The position numbers and the translations under genes are program-made. From Salmonella enterica subsp. enterica serovar Choleraesuis (GTDB taxonomy: Bacteria > Pseudomonadota > Gammaproteobacteria > Enterobacterales > Enterobacteriaceae): 64,000 nucleotides of DNA. The notes under the pieces were generated by a model that did no database searches, was not told the origin of the DNA, and worked only from the letters and a program-made list of their open reading frames with translations. The DNA is taken from NCBI GenBank assembly GCA_022846635.1, contig AP025685.1, forward strand, positions 1,054,001 to 1,118,000. The letters run 5' to 3'. Below are positions 8,551 through 18,051 of the stretch, piece after piece (position 1 is the stretch's first letter; each line of letters opens with the position of its first letter).

Positions 8551-9690
8551 ATGGTATTGCAGTCTACGCGTTGGCTGGGGCTTAGTTATTTCACATATTT
8601 CTTTAGCTACGGCATATTTCTGCCTTTCTGGAGCGTCTGGCTGGCGGGCGTAGGGCTATCGCCTGAAGTTATTGGCCTGCTGCTGGGAGCCGGTCTGGTA
8701 GCCCGATTCCTTGGTAGCCTGCTTCTGGCACCGCGGGTTAATAATCCGGCCAATCTGATAACCGCTTTGCGGTTGATTTCCCTGCTGGTGGTGGTTTTTG
8801 TCGCCGCGTTCTGGATAAGCTATCAGGTGGCGTGGCTGCTGATAGTGATAATCTTCTTCAACCTTTTCTTCTCCCCTCTGGTTCCGTTAACCGACTCTCT
8901 GGCGGCAACCTGGCAACGCCAGATGCCAATGGATTATGGCCGGGTGCGGCTGTGGGGTTCGCTGGCCTTTGTGATTGGCTCGGCTCTCACCGGAAAACTG
9001 GTCAGCCTGTATGGCTACCAGGCGATTTTAATCCTGCTGACCTTTGGCGTTGCTTCGATGCTTATGGGAATGCTGATTCCTCCATCAATCATGCCTCAGG
9101 GCGAAGTAAAAGAGGGGCAGCATGGTGGATGGAGAGTCTGGAAAAGTCTGGTAGCTCAGCACTGGCGGTTTTTACTGTGTGTGACCCTGCTTCAGGGGGC
9201 GCACGCGGGTTATTACGGGTTTAGTGCCATCTACTGGCAAAGTGCGGGTTATTCTGCCGAGGTGGTGGGTTATTTATGGTCGCTGGGCGTGGTCGCGGAG
9301 ATAGTAATCTTTGCGCTGAGTAACCGGCTGTTCCGGCGCTGGAGCGCCCGCGACCTGCTATTACTGTCGCTGGTTTGCGGCGTGCTGCGCTGGAGCCTGC
9401 TGGCGATGACCACCGAATTGCCCTGGCTGATAGTGGGCCAGATCCTCCACTGCGGCAGCTTTACCGTCTGCCACCTGGCTGCCATGCGTTATATTGCCGC
9501 GCGCCAGAGCCACGAGGTAATCCGCCTGCAGGCAGTGTATTCGGGTGTGGCGATGGGGGGAGGGATTGCCATTATGACGGTCTTTGCCGGTATTGCTTAT
9601 CAGCATCTTCATGGCGGGCTGTTCTGGGTAATGGCCGCAGTGGCGCTTCCGGCAATACTGGTGCGCCCTCGGGCAGTTAACAGCCTCTAG
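8551..9690 (+). CDS. hcaT: HcaT, MFS transporter of the 3-phenylpropionate (PPP) type
   Basis: 379 residues, the same length as E. coli HcaT and colinear with it. MVLQSTRWLGLSYFTYFFS begins the protein; LLLGAGLVARFLGSLLLAPR and the SAIYWQSAGYS and QILHCGSFTVCHLAAMRYIA segments also match. It has about 12 membrane spans. It is annotated in E. coli as a phenylpropionate uptake carrier, but the hcaR-hcaEFCBD dioxygenase genes that adjoin it there are absent here, so the natural substrate is open. GGAGGGTGAC gives a strong ribosome site. Its stop codon overlaps that of the convergent csiE (CTAG at 9687-9690). Confidence 0.93.
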   Translation: MVLQSTRWLGLSYFTYFFSYGIFLPFWSVWLAGVGLSPEVIGLLLGAGLVARFLGSLLLAPRVNNPANLITALRLISLLVVVFVAAFWISYQVAWLLIVIIFFNLFFSPLVPLTDSLAATWQRQMPMDYGRVRLWGSLAFVIGSALTGKLVSLYGYQAILILLTFGVASMLMGMLIPPSIMPQGEVKEGQHGGWRVWKSLVAQHWRFLLCVTLLQGAHAGYYGFSAIYWQSAGYSAEVVGYLWSLGVVAEIVIFALSNRLFRRWSARDLLLLSLVCGVLRWSLLAMTTELPWLIVGQILHCGSFTVCHLAAMRYIAARQSHEVIRLQAVYSGVAMGGGIAIMTVFAGIAYQHLHGGLFWVMAAVALPAILVRPRAVNSL

Positions 9691-10967
9691 GCCTCCAATA
9701 TCTCTCTTATTTTCTGCTGCTGGCGTTCGGCCAGCGGCGGCACCACGTGGATAAGCGGCGGAGAGTAGAGCGGGAGTGACGTCGGATAAGGGGTGACAAT
9801 CAGTGTCACTGACTTCGGTGCTCCTGAGGCCTGAAAGGCGTGTAATGTTTGATATTTGATATTGAGCGGCAGCAGAGTCAGCTCCCGCAGTTGCTGCTCA
9901 ATAGTCTGTTCTAACATGCTGTCGTTACCGGTCAGCAGTAGCACTTGTTTCTCCTGCAAGTCTTTATCCTGCATCAGCCAGGCACCGAAAATGACCGCAA
10001 CCAGGCCTATCTCATCATCAGAAAAGTGCAAACCGTAATCCGATTCGATATCGATGACCGCCTCGCGCGTGGTTCGCATCAACCGGGGATAAAGGCGGTG
10101 AATCTCTTCCGGCAGACTGTTATCGATACCAATGCCGAAATGGCAGCGATCCAGCGCCTGGGCCAGATGAATATAGAGCTGGTGGCGCAGGCCTTGTTCA
10201 TCGCTAAAGTGCATGCCGGAAAGTTCGCGGAAACGGGCAATCATCCCTTCGATAGCGGCGTGCAGGCGCAGGTCATATGGCTGGCTATCGTTTCTGGGGT
10301 CTGGCACCCGCAAAATCATAAATAATGCCGCGAGAAACAGCCTTTCATCGTCGTGTGGCGGCTGGTTTACCCGACGCTGCCAGTGATGAACGATCTCTTT
10401 GGCAATCAGGCATTCTATTCGCGGTGTTATCCACCCGCGCTGTGGCTCATTAAACTGCGGCGTAGTGCCGCGCTGATGCTCGATTAAACAGTATTGTAAA
10501 AACAGGCTCAGAAAGCGGATGTCGCGGCAGTCGAACTGCCGGTTTAGCCTGCGGGCACACATATTCACCAGCGCATGCAGGTTGGTATCGTCATAGAGCG
10601 CTTTGGTCATACCGCTGGCTTTAAGCTCTTTCTTAAGACCTGGGGCAAACTGGCTATCAATAAACTGAGGGCATAGCCGCAAAGCGCGTCTGAGCCAGTG
10701 CAATAAGCACAGGCGTTGATCGAGAGCGCTTCCCTCAATCCGGTAGCTACCGTCCCGCTGCGTCGTTATAGAAAGACGATGGTAGCGGGTAATTTCCTGG
10801 TGTGCTTCCTTGATATCTGCGCGAGCGATAGTGTCATCGACGCCGTTCACTCTTCCCACAAACTCGGGGGTTACAGTTACTCCGGGCAGATAGAACATCA
10901 GCAACAGGTGGCAGCGGCGCTGCGGACTGGAGAGCGGGGATGGCGTGGGTTGGTAAGTCGTCATCAT
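9687..10967 (-). CDS. csiE: CsiE, stationary-phase inducible protein (PRD-containing)
   Basis: 426 residues, the same length as E. coli CsiE. Matching blocks include SSPQRRCHLLLMF, FVGRVNGVDDTIA, FHFG/IGIDNSLPEEIHRLYPRLMRTTR, FSDDEIGLVAVIFGAWLMQ and KQVLLLTGND. The central and C-terminal parts resemble PTS-regulation (PRD) domains of BglG/LevR-type antiterminators; no RNA-binding domain is evident. In E. coli it is induced by carbon starvation with sigma-S and CRP. Upstream on its strand a TGTGA half-site (11058-11062) and a TATTCT element (10992-10997) are tentative regulatory signals. The two possible starts (ATG ATG) differ by one residue. Confidence 0.94.
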   Translation of the reverse strand: MMTTYQPTPSPLSSPQRRCHLLLMFYLPGVTVTPEFVGRVNGVDDTIARADIKEAHQEITRYHRLSITTQRDGSYRIEGSALDQRLCLLHWLRRALRLCPQFIDSQFAPGLKKELKASGMTKALYDDTNLHALVNMCARRLNRQFDCRDIRFLSLFLQYCLIEHQRGTTPQFNEPQRGWITPRIECLIAKEIVHHWQRRVNQPPHDDERLFLAALFMILRVPDPRNDSQPYDLRLHAAIEGMIARFRELSGMHFSDEQGLRHQLYIHLAQALDRCHFGIGIDNSLPEEIHRLYPRLMRTTREAVIDIESDYGLHFSDDEIGLVAVIFGAWLMQDKDLQEKQVLLLTGNDSMLEQTIEQQLRELTLLPLNIKYQTLHAFQASGAPKSVTLIVTPYPTSLPLYSPPLIHVVPPLAERQQQKIREILEA

Positions 10968-11102
10968 CGGTTCCAGCGGCTGTTTTTGATAAGAATAGCC
11001 AAAAGACGCTCTGGCTGCGGGTGCTGCGGAAAGTTTCAGTGGGTAATTTAGGCTGGCTCACATTATCCGCAGGCTCGGTGGCGGATTGAGAATAAACTGG
11101 GC

Positions 11103-11128
11103 AAAAAAAACGGGGCCGAAGCCCCGTT
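11103..11128 (-). terminator. Terminator of suhB
   Basis: On the minus strand ACGGGGC, a TTCG tetraloop and GCCCCGT are followed by eight T residues. This is a strong intrinsic terminator 22 bp after the suhB stop. Confidence 0.92.
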
Positions 11129-11149
11129 CTTAATAGGTGAGATAACCGA

Positions 11150-11953
11150 TTAACGCTTCAGGGCGTCGCTCAGCTCTTCGCGCATATTAGCCAGCATAGC
11201 TTTAACAACGCGCGGGTTACCGGCCACGATGTTACCGGTGCTCAGGTAGTTGTGGCCGCCAATGAAGTCGGTTACCAGACCGCCGGCTTCACGAACCAGC
11301 AGTTCACCTGCGGCGAAGTCCCATGGCTTAAGGCCAATTTCAAAGTAGCCATCAACGCGGCCAGCGGCAACGTAAGCCAGATCCAGCGCGGCAGAACCGG
11401 TACGACGGAAGTCAGCGCATTGGGTGAACAGTTTAGCGACGACATTGATGTAGCTGGTAGCGTGCTGTTTAGCTTTAAACGGGAAGCCGGTCGCCAGGAT
11501 GGTGCCATCCAGATCGCGGGCATTGCTGCCGCGCAGGCGATAACCATTGAGCTGAGCGCCCTGACCGCGTACGGCGGTAAACAGTTCGTTACGCATTGGG
11601 TCATAAACGACGGCAACTTCGGTGCGGCCTTTGATGCGCACGGCGATAGATACAGAGAAGTGAGGCAGACGTTTAATAAAGTTGGAAGTGCCATCCAGTG
11701 GATCGATTACCCATTGAACATCCTGGTCAGTGCCTGCCAGCTCGCCTGCTTCTTCGGTGACAATGCTGTGTTGCGGGTAGGACTTGCGGATCACCTCAAT
11801 AATAAGGCGCTCGGCATCTTTGTCCACGTTAGTCACAAAATCGTTGCTGCCTTTCTGGCTGGCTTCTACGTTGTCGGGAGTTTCGTAGTTTTTGGCGATA
11901 AGGTTGCCGGCCTTGCGTGCAGCACGCACGGCGATGTTGAGCATCGGATGCAT
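11150..11953 (-). CDS. suhB: SuhB, inositol-1-monophosphatase and antitermination factor
   Basis: 267 residues, the same length as E. coli SuhB. It has the inositol monophosphatase motifs VTEEAGE, WVIDPLDGTSNF (metal-binding Asp residues) and, near the C-terminus, KPWDFAAGELLVREAGG. The enzyme hydrolyses inositol phosphates; in E. coli it also joins the rRNA antitermination complex and supports ribosome maturation. It is divergent from trmJ as in E. coli. The yfhR gene that lies between suhB and csiE in E. coli is absent here. Confidence 0.97.
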   Translation of the reverse strand: MHPMLNIAVRAARKAGNLIAKNYETPDNVEASQKGSNDFVTNVDKDAERLIIEVIRKSYPQHSIVTEEAGELAGTDQDVQWVIDPLDGTSNFIKRLPHFSVSIAVRIKGRTEVAVVYDPMRNELFTAVRGQGAQLNGYRLRGSNARDLDGTILATGFPFKAKQHATSYINVVAKLFTQCADFRRTGSAALDLAYVAAGRVDGYFEIGLKPWDFAAGELLVREAGGLVTDFIGGHNYLSTGNIVAGNPRVVKAMLANMREELSDALKR

Positions 11954-11995
11954 CGGTATCTCTCACTGGATGTTAAAGAACGGGAAAACGGCGGG

Positions 11996-12001
11996 AGTAT
12001 A
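11996..12001 (-). promoter_or_regulatory. -10 element for suhB
   Basis: TATACT on the minus strand, 43 bp upstream of the suhB start codon; no good -35 is visible. Confidence 0.45.
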
Positions 12002-12081
12002 GCAGAGGGTTCGGATTATGTCTCAGCTTTATGTTACTATCGGCCGATATTATCCCGAAGCCCAAAAGTACCCAAACCGCT

Positions 12082-12828
12082 ATGTTGCAGAATATTCGAA
12101 TCGTACTGGTAGAGACCTCTCACACCGGCAATATGGGCTCTGTAGCCCGCGCCATGAAAACCATGGGTCTGACTAATCTCTGGCTGGTAAATCCGCTGGT
12201 TAAACCTGACTCTCAGGCTATTGCTCTGGCGGCAGGGGCCAGCGATGTTATCGGTAATGCTCAGATTGTTGACACGCTGGACGAAGCGCTGAGCGGTTGC
12301 AGTCTGGTGGTGGGCACCAGCGCTCGTTCGCGCACGTTGCCGTGGCCAATGCTGGATCCACGTGAATGCGGGTTGAAAAGCGTTTCTGAAGGGCAGCATG
12401 CTCCGGTGGCGATTGTCTTTGGCCGCGAGCGGGTAGGGCTGACTAACGATGAACTGCAGAAGTGCCACTACCACGTGGCGATTGCCGCCAACCCGGAATA
12501 CAGCTCGCTGAACCTGGCGATGGCGGTGCAGGTACTGGCTTATGAAGTGCGCATGGCGTGGCTTGCCACTCAAGAGACCTCTCAGGACGAAGCGGTAGCG
12601 GAAGAAGACGAAACGCGCTATCCGCTGGTGGACGATCTGGAACGTTTTTACGGCCATTTAGAAGAAGTTCTTCTGGATGCCGGGTTTATTCGTGCCAGCC
12701 ATCCGGGCCAGGTAATGAACAAACTGCGTCGCTTATTTAACCGCGCACGCCCGGAAAGTCAGGAACTTAACATCCTGCGCGGCATGTTAGCGGCACTTGA
12801 CCCGAAAAGAATAAACTCGCCAAAATAG
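12082..12828 (+). CDS. trmJ: TrmJ, tRNA (cytidine/uridine-32-2'-O)-methyltransferase
   Basis: 248 residues from the ATG at 12082 ([20 protein letters not shown], the family start). It is a SPOUT-class methyltransferase with the SAM-binding knot motifs [14 protein letters not shown] and [16 protein letters not shown], and a C-terminal extension ([26 protein letters not shown], in parts) typical of TrmJ. It modifies position 32 of several tRNAs. An in-frame start 51 bp upstream would add a non-conserved leader. Its stop codon lies inside the first IscR site of the isc promoter. Confidence 0.96.
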   Translation: MLQNIRIVLVETSHTGNMGSVARAMKTMGLTNLWLVNPLVKPDSQAIALAAGASDVIGNAQIVDTLDEALSGCSLVVGTSARSRTLPWPMLDPRECGLKSVSEGQHAPVAIVFGRERVGLTNDELQKCHYHVAIAANPEYSSLNLAMAVQVLAYEVRMAWLATQETSQDEAVAEEDETRYPLVDDLERFYGHLEEVLLDAGFIRASHPGQVMNKLRRLFNRARPESQELNILRGMLAALDPKRINSPK

Positions 12829-12849
12829 TTGAGTATAATAGTGGGTTAA
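12825..12849 (+). promoter_or_regulatory. IscR type-1 site, upstream copy
   Basis: The 25-bp stretch beginning ATAGTTGAGTATAATAGT fits the type-1 IscR consensus at about 21 of 25 positions. It overlaps the trmJ stop codon (12826-12828) and contains a TATAAT (12834-12839). Confidence 0.65.
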
Positions 12850-12874
12850 ATAGTTGACCATTTTACTCGGGAAT
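12850..12874 (+). promoter_or_regulatory. IscR type-1 site, downstream copy
   Basis: The 25-bp stretch beginning ATAGTTGACCATTTTACTC fits the type-1 consensus at about 22 of 25 positions. It directly abuts the first site. [2Fe-2S]-IscR is expected to bind here and repress the isc operon. Confidence 0.75.
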
Positions 12875-12952
12875 GTCAGACTTGCCGTCGGAAGTAAAAC
12901 TAACAACTTTTTAACCCCCGGGTCGAGGGGTAATTTTGAGGTTAAGTAAGAC

Positions 12953-13447
12953 ATGAGACTGACATCAAAAGGGCGCTACGCCGTTACCGCTATGCTGGAC
13001 GTAGCCCTCAATTCTGAGACCGGCCCGGTGCCGTTAGCCGATATTTCCGAACGCCAGGGGATATCGCTTTCTTACCTGGAACAGCTGTTCTCTCGCCTGC
13101 GTAAAAATGGACTGGTATCAAGCGTTCGCGGCCCAGGCGGCGGTTATCTGCTGGGTAAAGAAGCCTACCACATCGCGGTTGGCGAAGTTATTAGCGCGGT
13201 TGACGAATCTGTCGATGCGACCCGTTGCCAGGGTAAAGGCGGCTGCCAGGGCGGCGATAAATGCCTGACCCACGCGCTGTGGCGCGACCTGAGCGATCGT
13301 CTGACTGGTTTCCTGAACAATATCACCCTGGGTGAACTGGTGAATAACCAGGAAGTTCTGGACGTCGCCGACCGCCAGCATCATCATGAAAATCAACGCG
13401 GTTCACGTGTGCCGGACGCGGCTATCGACGTCAAACTGCGTGCCTGA
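12953..13447 (+). CDS. iscR: IscR, [2Fe-2S]-sensing Rrf2 regulator
   Basis: 164 residues. The N-terminal winged helix-turn-helix ([34 protein letters not shown]) is followed by the cluster ligands Cys92, Cys98, Cys104 and His107 in [17 protein letters not shown]. With its cluster IscR represses this operon; as apo-protein it activates suf and other genes. It is the first gene of the isc operon, with two IscR sites upstream giving negative feedback. The 133-bp gap before iscS is long for an operon and contains a hairpin. Confidence 0.98.
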   Translation: MRLTSKGRYAVTAMLDVALNSETGPVPLADISERQGISLSYLEQLFSRLRKNGLVSSVRGPGGGYLLGKEAYHIAVGEVISAVDESVDATRCQGKGGCQGGDKCLTHALWRDLSDRLTGFLNNITLGELVNNQEVLDVADRQHHHENQRGSRVPDAAIDVKLRA

Positions 13448-13480
13448 CAGACCAGTAGTTTACAACGATAAAAGATTTCA

Positions 13481-13546
13481 GGAATCAGGCTCGGGTGGCC
13501 TATCAACCCCGCAGACTAGACGTACATCGAGTCGGCAGCCTGATCC
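13481..13546 (+). promoter_or_regulatory. Hairpin in the iscR-iscS intergenic mRNA
   Basis: ATCAGGCT (13484-13491) pairs perfectly with AGCCTGAT (13537-13544), extended by GG/CC. In E. coli this interval is structured and protects the iscR part of the message when the sRNA RyhB causes loss of iscSUA. The stem is seen directly; the function is by analogy. Confidence 0.55.
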
Positions 13547-13580
13547 CTCGCATTGAAGTGATGTACGGAGCTTAAGAGCA

Positions 13581-14795
13581 ATGAAATTACCGATTTACCT
13601 CGACTACTCCGCGACCACGCCGGTCGATCCGCGAGTTGCTGAGAAGATGATGCAGTTTTTAACTATGGATGGGACTTTCGGTAACCCGGCCTCCCGCTCG
13701 CACCGTTTTGGCTGGCAGGCAGAAGAGGCTGTTGACATAGCTCGCAATCAGATTGCTGAGCTGGTCGGTGCCGATCCGCGGGAAATCGTCTTCACTTCCG
13801 GCGCAACCGAGTCTGACAACCTTGCAATCAAAGGTGCCGCTACTTTCTATCAGAAGAAAGGCAAGCACATCATTACCTGCAAGACCGAACATAAAGCAGT
13901 TCTGGATACCTGCCGCCAGCTGGAGCGTGAAGGTTTCGAAGTTACCTACCTCGCTCCGCAGAGCAACGGCATTGTTTCGCTGCAGGATCTGGAAGCTGCA
14001 ATGCGTGATGACACCATTTTGGTTTCCATCATGCACGTAAACAACGAAATTGGCGTGGTACAGGATATCGCGGCTATCGGCGAAATGTGCCGGGCGCGCG
14101 GCATTATCTACCACGTTGATGCGACTCAGAGCGTAGGCAAACTGCCTATTAATCTGAATGAACTTAAAGTTGACCTGATGTCCTTCTCTGGCCATAAAAT
14201 TTATGGACCGAAAGGGATTGGCGCGCTGTACGTTCAGCGTAAGCCGCGTATTCGCATCGAAGCTCAGATGCACGGCGGCGGTCACGAACGCGGTATGCGT
14301 TCCGGTACTCTGCCAGTACATCAGATTGTCGGTATGGGCGAAGCCTACCGCATCGCCAAAGAAGAGATGGCTGAAGAGTCTGCTCGTCTGGGTCAGCTGC
14401 GTCGCCGCCTGTGGGATGGCCTGAAAGACCTGGAAGAAGTTTATCTGAACGGTGATTTAGAGCACGGCGCGCCGAACATTCTTAACGTGAGCTTCAACTA
14501 CGTGGAAGGCGAGTCGCTGATCATGGCGCTGAAAGACCTGGCCGTTTCATCCGGTTCCGCCTGTACATCCGCAAGCCTTGAGCCTTCCTATGTGTTGCGC
14601 GCGCTGGGTATGAACGATGAGCTGGCACATAGCTCCATCCGTTTCTCCCTGGGCCGCTTCACTACAGAAGAAGAGATTGATTACACCATCAAGCTGGTTC
14701 GTAACTCAATTGGCCGCCTGCGCGATCTGTCCCCTCTGTGGGAGATGTTCAAACAGGGCGTGGATTTAAACAGCATCGAGTGGGCTCACCACTAA
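13581..14795 (+). CDS. iscS: IscS, cysteine desulfurase
   Basis: 404 residues, the same as E. coli IscS. This PLP enzyme (Lys206 in [12 protein letters not shown]) removes sulfur from cysteine as a persulfide on the mobile-loop Cys328 ([14 protein letters not shown]). It supplies IscU, and also TusA and ThiI for tRNA thiolation and thiamine synthesis. The C-terminal tail [19 protein letters not shown], which contacts IscU, is intact. It is followed by iscU after 26 bp. Confidence 0.99.
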   Translation: MKLPIYLDYSATTPVDPRVAEKMMQFLTMDGTFGNPASRSHRFGWQAEEAVDIARNQIAELVGADPREIVFTSGATESDNLAIKGAATFYQKKGKHIITCKTEHKAVLDTCRQLEREGFEVTYLAPQSNGIVSLQDLEAAMRDDTILVSIMHVNNEIGVVQDIAAIGEMCRARGIIYHVDATQSVGKLPINLNELKVDLMSFSGHKIYGPKGIGALYVQRKPRIRIEAQMHGGGHERGMRSGTLPVHQIVGMGEAYRIAKEEMAEESARLGQLRRRLWDGLKDLEEVYLNGDLEHGAPNILNVSFNYVEGESLIMALKDLAVSSGSACTSASLEPSYVLRALGMNDELAHSSIRFSLGRFTTEEEIDYTIKLVRNSIGRLRDLSPLWEMFKQGVDLNSIEWAHH

Positions 14796-14821
14796 GCGAC
14801 CAGATTCAGGAGATACCAGAG

Positions 14822-15208
14822 ATGGCATACAGCGAAAAAGTTATCGATCATTACGAAAATCCCCGCAACGTCGGTTCTTTTGACAACGACGATACCAGCG
14901 TAGGTAGCGGTATGGTTGGCGCGCCGGCTTGTGGCGACGTGATGAAGCTCCAGATTAAAGTCAACAATGACGGTATCATTGAAGACGCACGTTTTAAAAC
15001 TTACGGCTGCGGTTCCGCTATTGCTTCCAGCTCACTGGTCACCGAGTGGGTGAAAGGCAAAAGCCTGGACGAAGCGCAGGCGATTAAAAATACCGATATC
15101 GCGGATGAGCTGGAGCTGCCGCCGGTTAAGATCCACTGCTCTATCCTTGCGGAAGATGCAATTAAAGCCGCGATTGCTGACTACAAAAGCAAACGCGAAG
15201 CGAAATAA
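14822..15208 (+). CDS. iscU: IscU, iron-sulfur cluster scaffold
   Basis: 128 residues from the ATG at 14822 (MAYSEKVIDHYENPRNVGSF). The conserved cluster-building cysteines Cys37 (GAPACGD), Cys63 (TYGCGSA) and Cys106 (KIHCSIL) are present, as is Asp39. The LPPVK motif recognised by HscA lies just before Cys106. It receives sulfur from IscS and hands clusters on with HscA/HscB. An in-frame upstream extension into iscS is an artefact. Confidence 0.99.
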   Translation: MAYSEKVIDHYENPRNVGSFDNDDTSVGSGMVGAPACGDVMKLQIKVNNDGIIEDARFKTYGCGSAIASSSLVTEWVKGKSLDEAQAIKNTDIADELELPPVKIHCSILAEDAIKAAIADYKSKREAK

Positions 15209-15224
15209 TTATTGAGGTTGTTGT

Positions 15225-15548
15225 ATGTCGATTACCCTTAGCGACAGCGCTGCTGCCCGTGTAAACACCTTCCTGACCAACCGCGGTAAAGGGTTTGGTT
15301 TACGGCTTGGTGTGCGCACTTCAGGTTGTTCTGGTATGGCTTATGTACTGGAGTTTGTTGACGAACCGTCATCTGAAGATACGGTGTTCGAAGACAAGGG
15401 CGTCAAAGTGGTTATCGATGGTAAGAGCCTGCAGTTTTTAGATGGCACTCAGCTCGACTTTGTAAAAGAAGGTCTGAACGAAGGGTTCAAATTTACCAAC
15501 CCGAACGTTAAAGATGAGTGCGGTTGCGGCGAAAGCTTCAACGTCTAA
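15225..15548 (+). CDS. iscA: IscA, A-type iron-sulfur carrier
   Basis: 107 residues with the three A-type cysteines, Cys35 ([10 protein letters not shown]) and Cys99/Cys101 (DECGCGESF). It binds iron or a cluster and delivers [4Fe-4S] units to apo-enzymes. It begins 16 bp after iscU. A hairpin separates it from hscB. Confidence 0.98.
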   Translation: MSITLSDSAAARVNTFLTNRGKGFGLRLGVRTSGCSGMAYVLEFVDEPSSEDTVFEDKGVKVVIDGKSLQFLDGTQLDFVKEGLNEGFKFTNPNVKDECGCGESFNV

Positions 15549-15564
15549 ATAACTCAACTGTCGT

Positions 15565-15594
15565 TACCCCACCGCCAGCCCGGCGCGTGGGGTA
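15565..15594 (+). promoter_or_regulatory. Stem-loop between iscA and hscB
   Basis: TACCCCAC pairs with GTGGGGTA around a 14-base GC-rich loop, followed by CTGCTTTA. It could attenuate transcription or mark an mRNA processing point that splits iscRSUA from hscBA-fdx-iscX. Confidence 0.45.
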
Positions 15595-15623
15595 CTGCTT
15601 TATCACGTTAGCCCGAGAACGTT

Positions 15624-16139
15624 ATGGATTACTTCACCCTCTTTGGGTTGCCAGTTCAGTATGCCCTGGACGTTGCGCCCTTGACGGCCCGCTATCAGGA
15701 ACTCCAGCGGCAATTTCACCCCGACAAATTCGCCAATGCTCCGGCCACCGAGCAGCTTCAGGCCGTGCAACAATCAGCCAATATCAATCAGGCCTGGCAA
15801 ACTCTGCGTGACCCATTGGCCCGCGCCGAATATCTGTTGTCGCTTAAGGGTTTTGATCTTGCTTCTGAGCAGCAAACTGTTCGTGACACGGCCTTCCTGA
15901 TGGAGCAACTCGAGCTGCGCGAAGAGCTGGATGAAATAGAACAAGCGCGCGACGGCGAGCGGCTGGAAGATTTTATCACTCGCGTTGAGACCATGAATCG
16001 CGCGCGTCACCGGCAGATGGTGGCTGAGCTGGATAGCGAAAACTGGGAGCAGGCGGCAGACACCGTCCGTAAGCTGCGGTTTTTCGACCGGCTGCGTAGT
16101 CAGACCGACCAGCTCGAAGAGAAGCTGCTGGATATGTAA
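15624..16139 (+). CDS. hscB: HscB, J-domain co-chaperone for IscU
   Basis: 171 residues. The N-terminal J domain has the diagnostic HPDK at 32-35 and is followed by a C-terminal three-helix domain that binds IscU ([20 protein letters not shown], in parts). It stimulates the HscA ATPase and brings IscU to it. It is 60 bp upstream of hscA. Confidence 0.98.
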   Translation: MDYFTLFGLPVQYALDVAPLTARYQELQRQFHPDKFANAPATEQLQAVQQSANINQAWQTLRDPLARAEYLLSLKGFDLASEQQTVRDTAFLMEQLELREELDEIEQARDGERLEDFITRVETMNRARHRQMVAELDSENWEQAADTVRKLRFFDRLRSQTDQLEEKLLDM

Positions 16140-16199
16140 TATCGGGCATAGCCCTTTTTTTGATTTGCCGACACCGGCACAGAATTCTGGAAGCTCAAG

Positions 16200-18050
16200 A
16201 TGGCCTTATTACAAATTAGTGAGCCGGGCATGAGTGCCGCCCCGCACCAGCGTCGACTGGCTGCGGGAATCGACCTGGGAACCACCAACTCGCTGGTTGC
16301 CGTCGTGCGCAGCGGTCAGGCTCAAACGCTGGCCGATAGCGAAGACCGGCACCTGCTGCCGTCCGTTGTCCACTATCGCGCCGATGGTCACGACGTGGGT
16401 TATGATGCCCGGGCGCAGGCCGCCAGCGATCCGGTCAACACCATTAGCTCGGTAAAACGCCTGCTGGGTCGTTCCCTGGCGGACGTTAGCGCTCGTTATC
16501 CTCATATGCCTTACCAGATGCAGCCCAGCGAGCAGGGGCTGCCGATGCTGGTGACGGCTTCAGGTGTGGTAAACCCTATCCGCGTTTCCTCCGATATTCT
16601 TAAGGCTCTGGCTGAGCGTGCCGTTGCCGCACAGGGCGGCGAGCTGGATGGAGTGGTCATTACCGTTCCGGCCTATTTCGATGATGCTCAACGTCAGGGA
16701 ACCAAAGACGCGGCGCGTCTGGCCGGTCTGCACGTTCTGCGTCTGCTTAATGAGCCGACCGCGGCGGCTATCGCCTATGGCCTCGACTCCGGTCAGGAAG
16801 GGGTAATTGCCGTTTATGATCTCGGCGGCGGTACTTTCGATATTTCGATACTGCGCCTGAGCCGCGGTGTATTTGAAGTGCTGGCCACCGGCGGAGACTC
16901 GGCGCTGGGCGGCGATGACTTTGACCATTTGCTGGCCGATTGGATCCGCGAACAGGCCGGGCTGAGCGATCGTAGTGATAACCGCATGCAGCGGCAGTTG
17001 CTGGATACGGCTATCGCCGCCAAAATTGCTCTGAGCGACGCTGATGTCACTTCAGTCACTTTTGGTGACTGGAAGGGTGAGATTAGCCGCGCCACTTTTG
17101 AACAACTGATTGCGGCCCTGGTGAAGAAAACGCTGGTGGCATGTCGTCGGGCGTTGAAAGACGCAGGAGTGGCCGCCGATGAAGTTCTTGAAGTTGTCAT
17201 GGTGGGTGGCTCCACCCGCGTACCGCTGGTGCGCGAACAGGTTGGTAATTACTTTGGCCGTCCGCCATTAACTTCAATCGACCCGGATAAAGTGGTGGCA
17301 ATCGGCGCTGCTATTCAGGCCGATATTCTGGTTGGTAACAAACCAGATAGCGAAATGCTGCTGCTGGATGTGATTCCGCTTTCGCTGGGGCTGGAAACCA
17401 TGGGTGGCCTGGTTGAGAAAGTTATCCCGCGCAATACCACCATTCCGGTGGCTCGCGCCCAGGAATTTACCACTTTCAAAGATGGTCAGACTGCGATGGC
17501 TATCCACGTAGTGCAGGGTGAGCGCGAATTGGTGCAAGACTGCCGCTCACTGGCCCGCTTTAGCCTGCGCGGTATCCCGGCGCTACCAGCCGGTGGCGCT
17601 CATATTCGCGTAACTTTCCAGGTGGATGCTGATGGTCTGCTGAGCGTCAGCGCAATGGAGAAATCTACCGGGGTTGAAGCTTCCATCCAGGTTAAGCCTT
17701 CCTATGGTCTGAGCGACAACGAAATCGCCACCATGATTCAGGACTCAATGCAGTTCGCCGGGCAGGATGTGCAGGCGCGGATGCTGGCTGAGCAAAAAGT
17801 GGAAGCGGCCAGGGTTCTGGAGAGTGTTGCCAGTGCGCTGGGGAGCGATGGCGATCTGCTAAATGCTGAAGAGCGTGCGGGAATTGATGACGCAGCGCAC
17901 CAGCTGACGCTCGCCGCCCAGGGTGACGATGTCGAAGCCATTAAAGAAGCCATTAAAAATATAGATAAGCAGACCCAGGAATTCGCTGCCCGCCGGATGG
18001 ATGTATCTATTCGCCAGGCACTGAAGGGTCACTCCGTCGACGAGGTTTGA
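16200..18050 (+). CDS. hscA: HscA, Hsp70-class chaperone for Fe-S assembly
   Basis: 616 residues, the same as E. coli HscA. The nucleotide-binding domain has [26 protein letters not shown] and [13 protein letters not shown]. The substrate-binding domain ([17 protein letters not shown]) recognises the LPPVK motif of IscU, and a helical lid ends in [11 protein letters not shown] hydrolysis drives cluster release from IscU. It begins with [19 protein letters not shown], the conserved HscA leader, and is followed by fdx with a 1-base gap. Confidence 0.99.
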   Translation: MALLQISEPGMSAAPHQRRLAAGIDLGTTNSLVAVVRSGQAQTLADSEDRHLLPSVVHYRADGHDVGYDARAQAASDPVNTISSVKRLLGRSLADVSARYPHMPYQMQPSEQGLPMLVTASGVVNPIRVSSDILKALAERAVAAQGGELDGVVITVPAYFDDAQRQGTKDAARLAGLHVLRLLNEPTAAAIAYGLDSGQEGVIAVYDLGGGTFDISILRLSRGVFEVLATGGDSALGGDDFDHLLADWIREQAGLSDRSDNRMQRQLLDTAIAAKIALSDADVTSVTFGDWKGEISRATFEQLIAALVKKTLVACRRALKDAGVAADEVLEVVMVGGSTRVPLVREQVGNYFGRPPLTSIDPDKVVAIGAAIQADILVGNKPDSEMLLLDVIPLSLGLETMGGLVEKVIPRNTTIPVARAQEFTTFKDGQTAMAIHVVQGERELVQDCRSLARFSLRGIPALPAGGAHIRVTFQVDADGLLSVSAMEKSTGVEASIQVKPSYGLSDNEIATMIQDSMQFAGQDVQARMLAEQKVEAARVLESVASALGSDGDLLNAEERAGIDDAAHQLTLAAQGDDVEAIKEAIKNIDKQTQEFAARRMDVSIRQALKGHSVDEV

Positions 18051-18051
18051 T

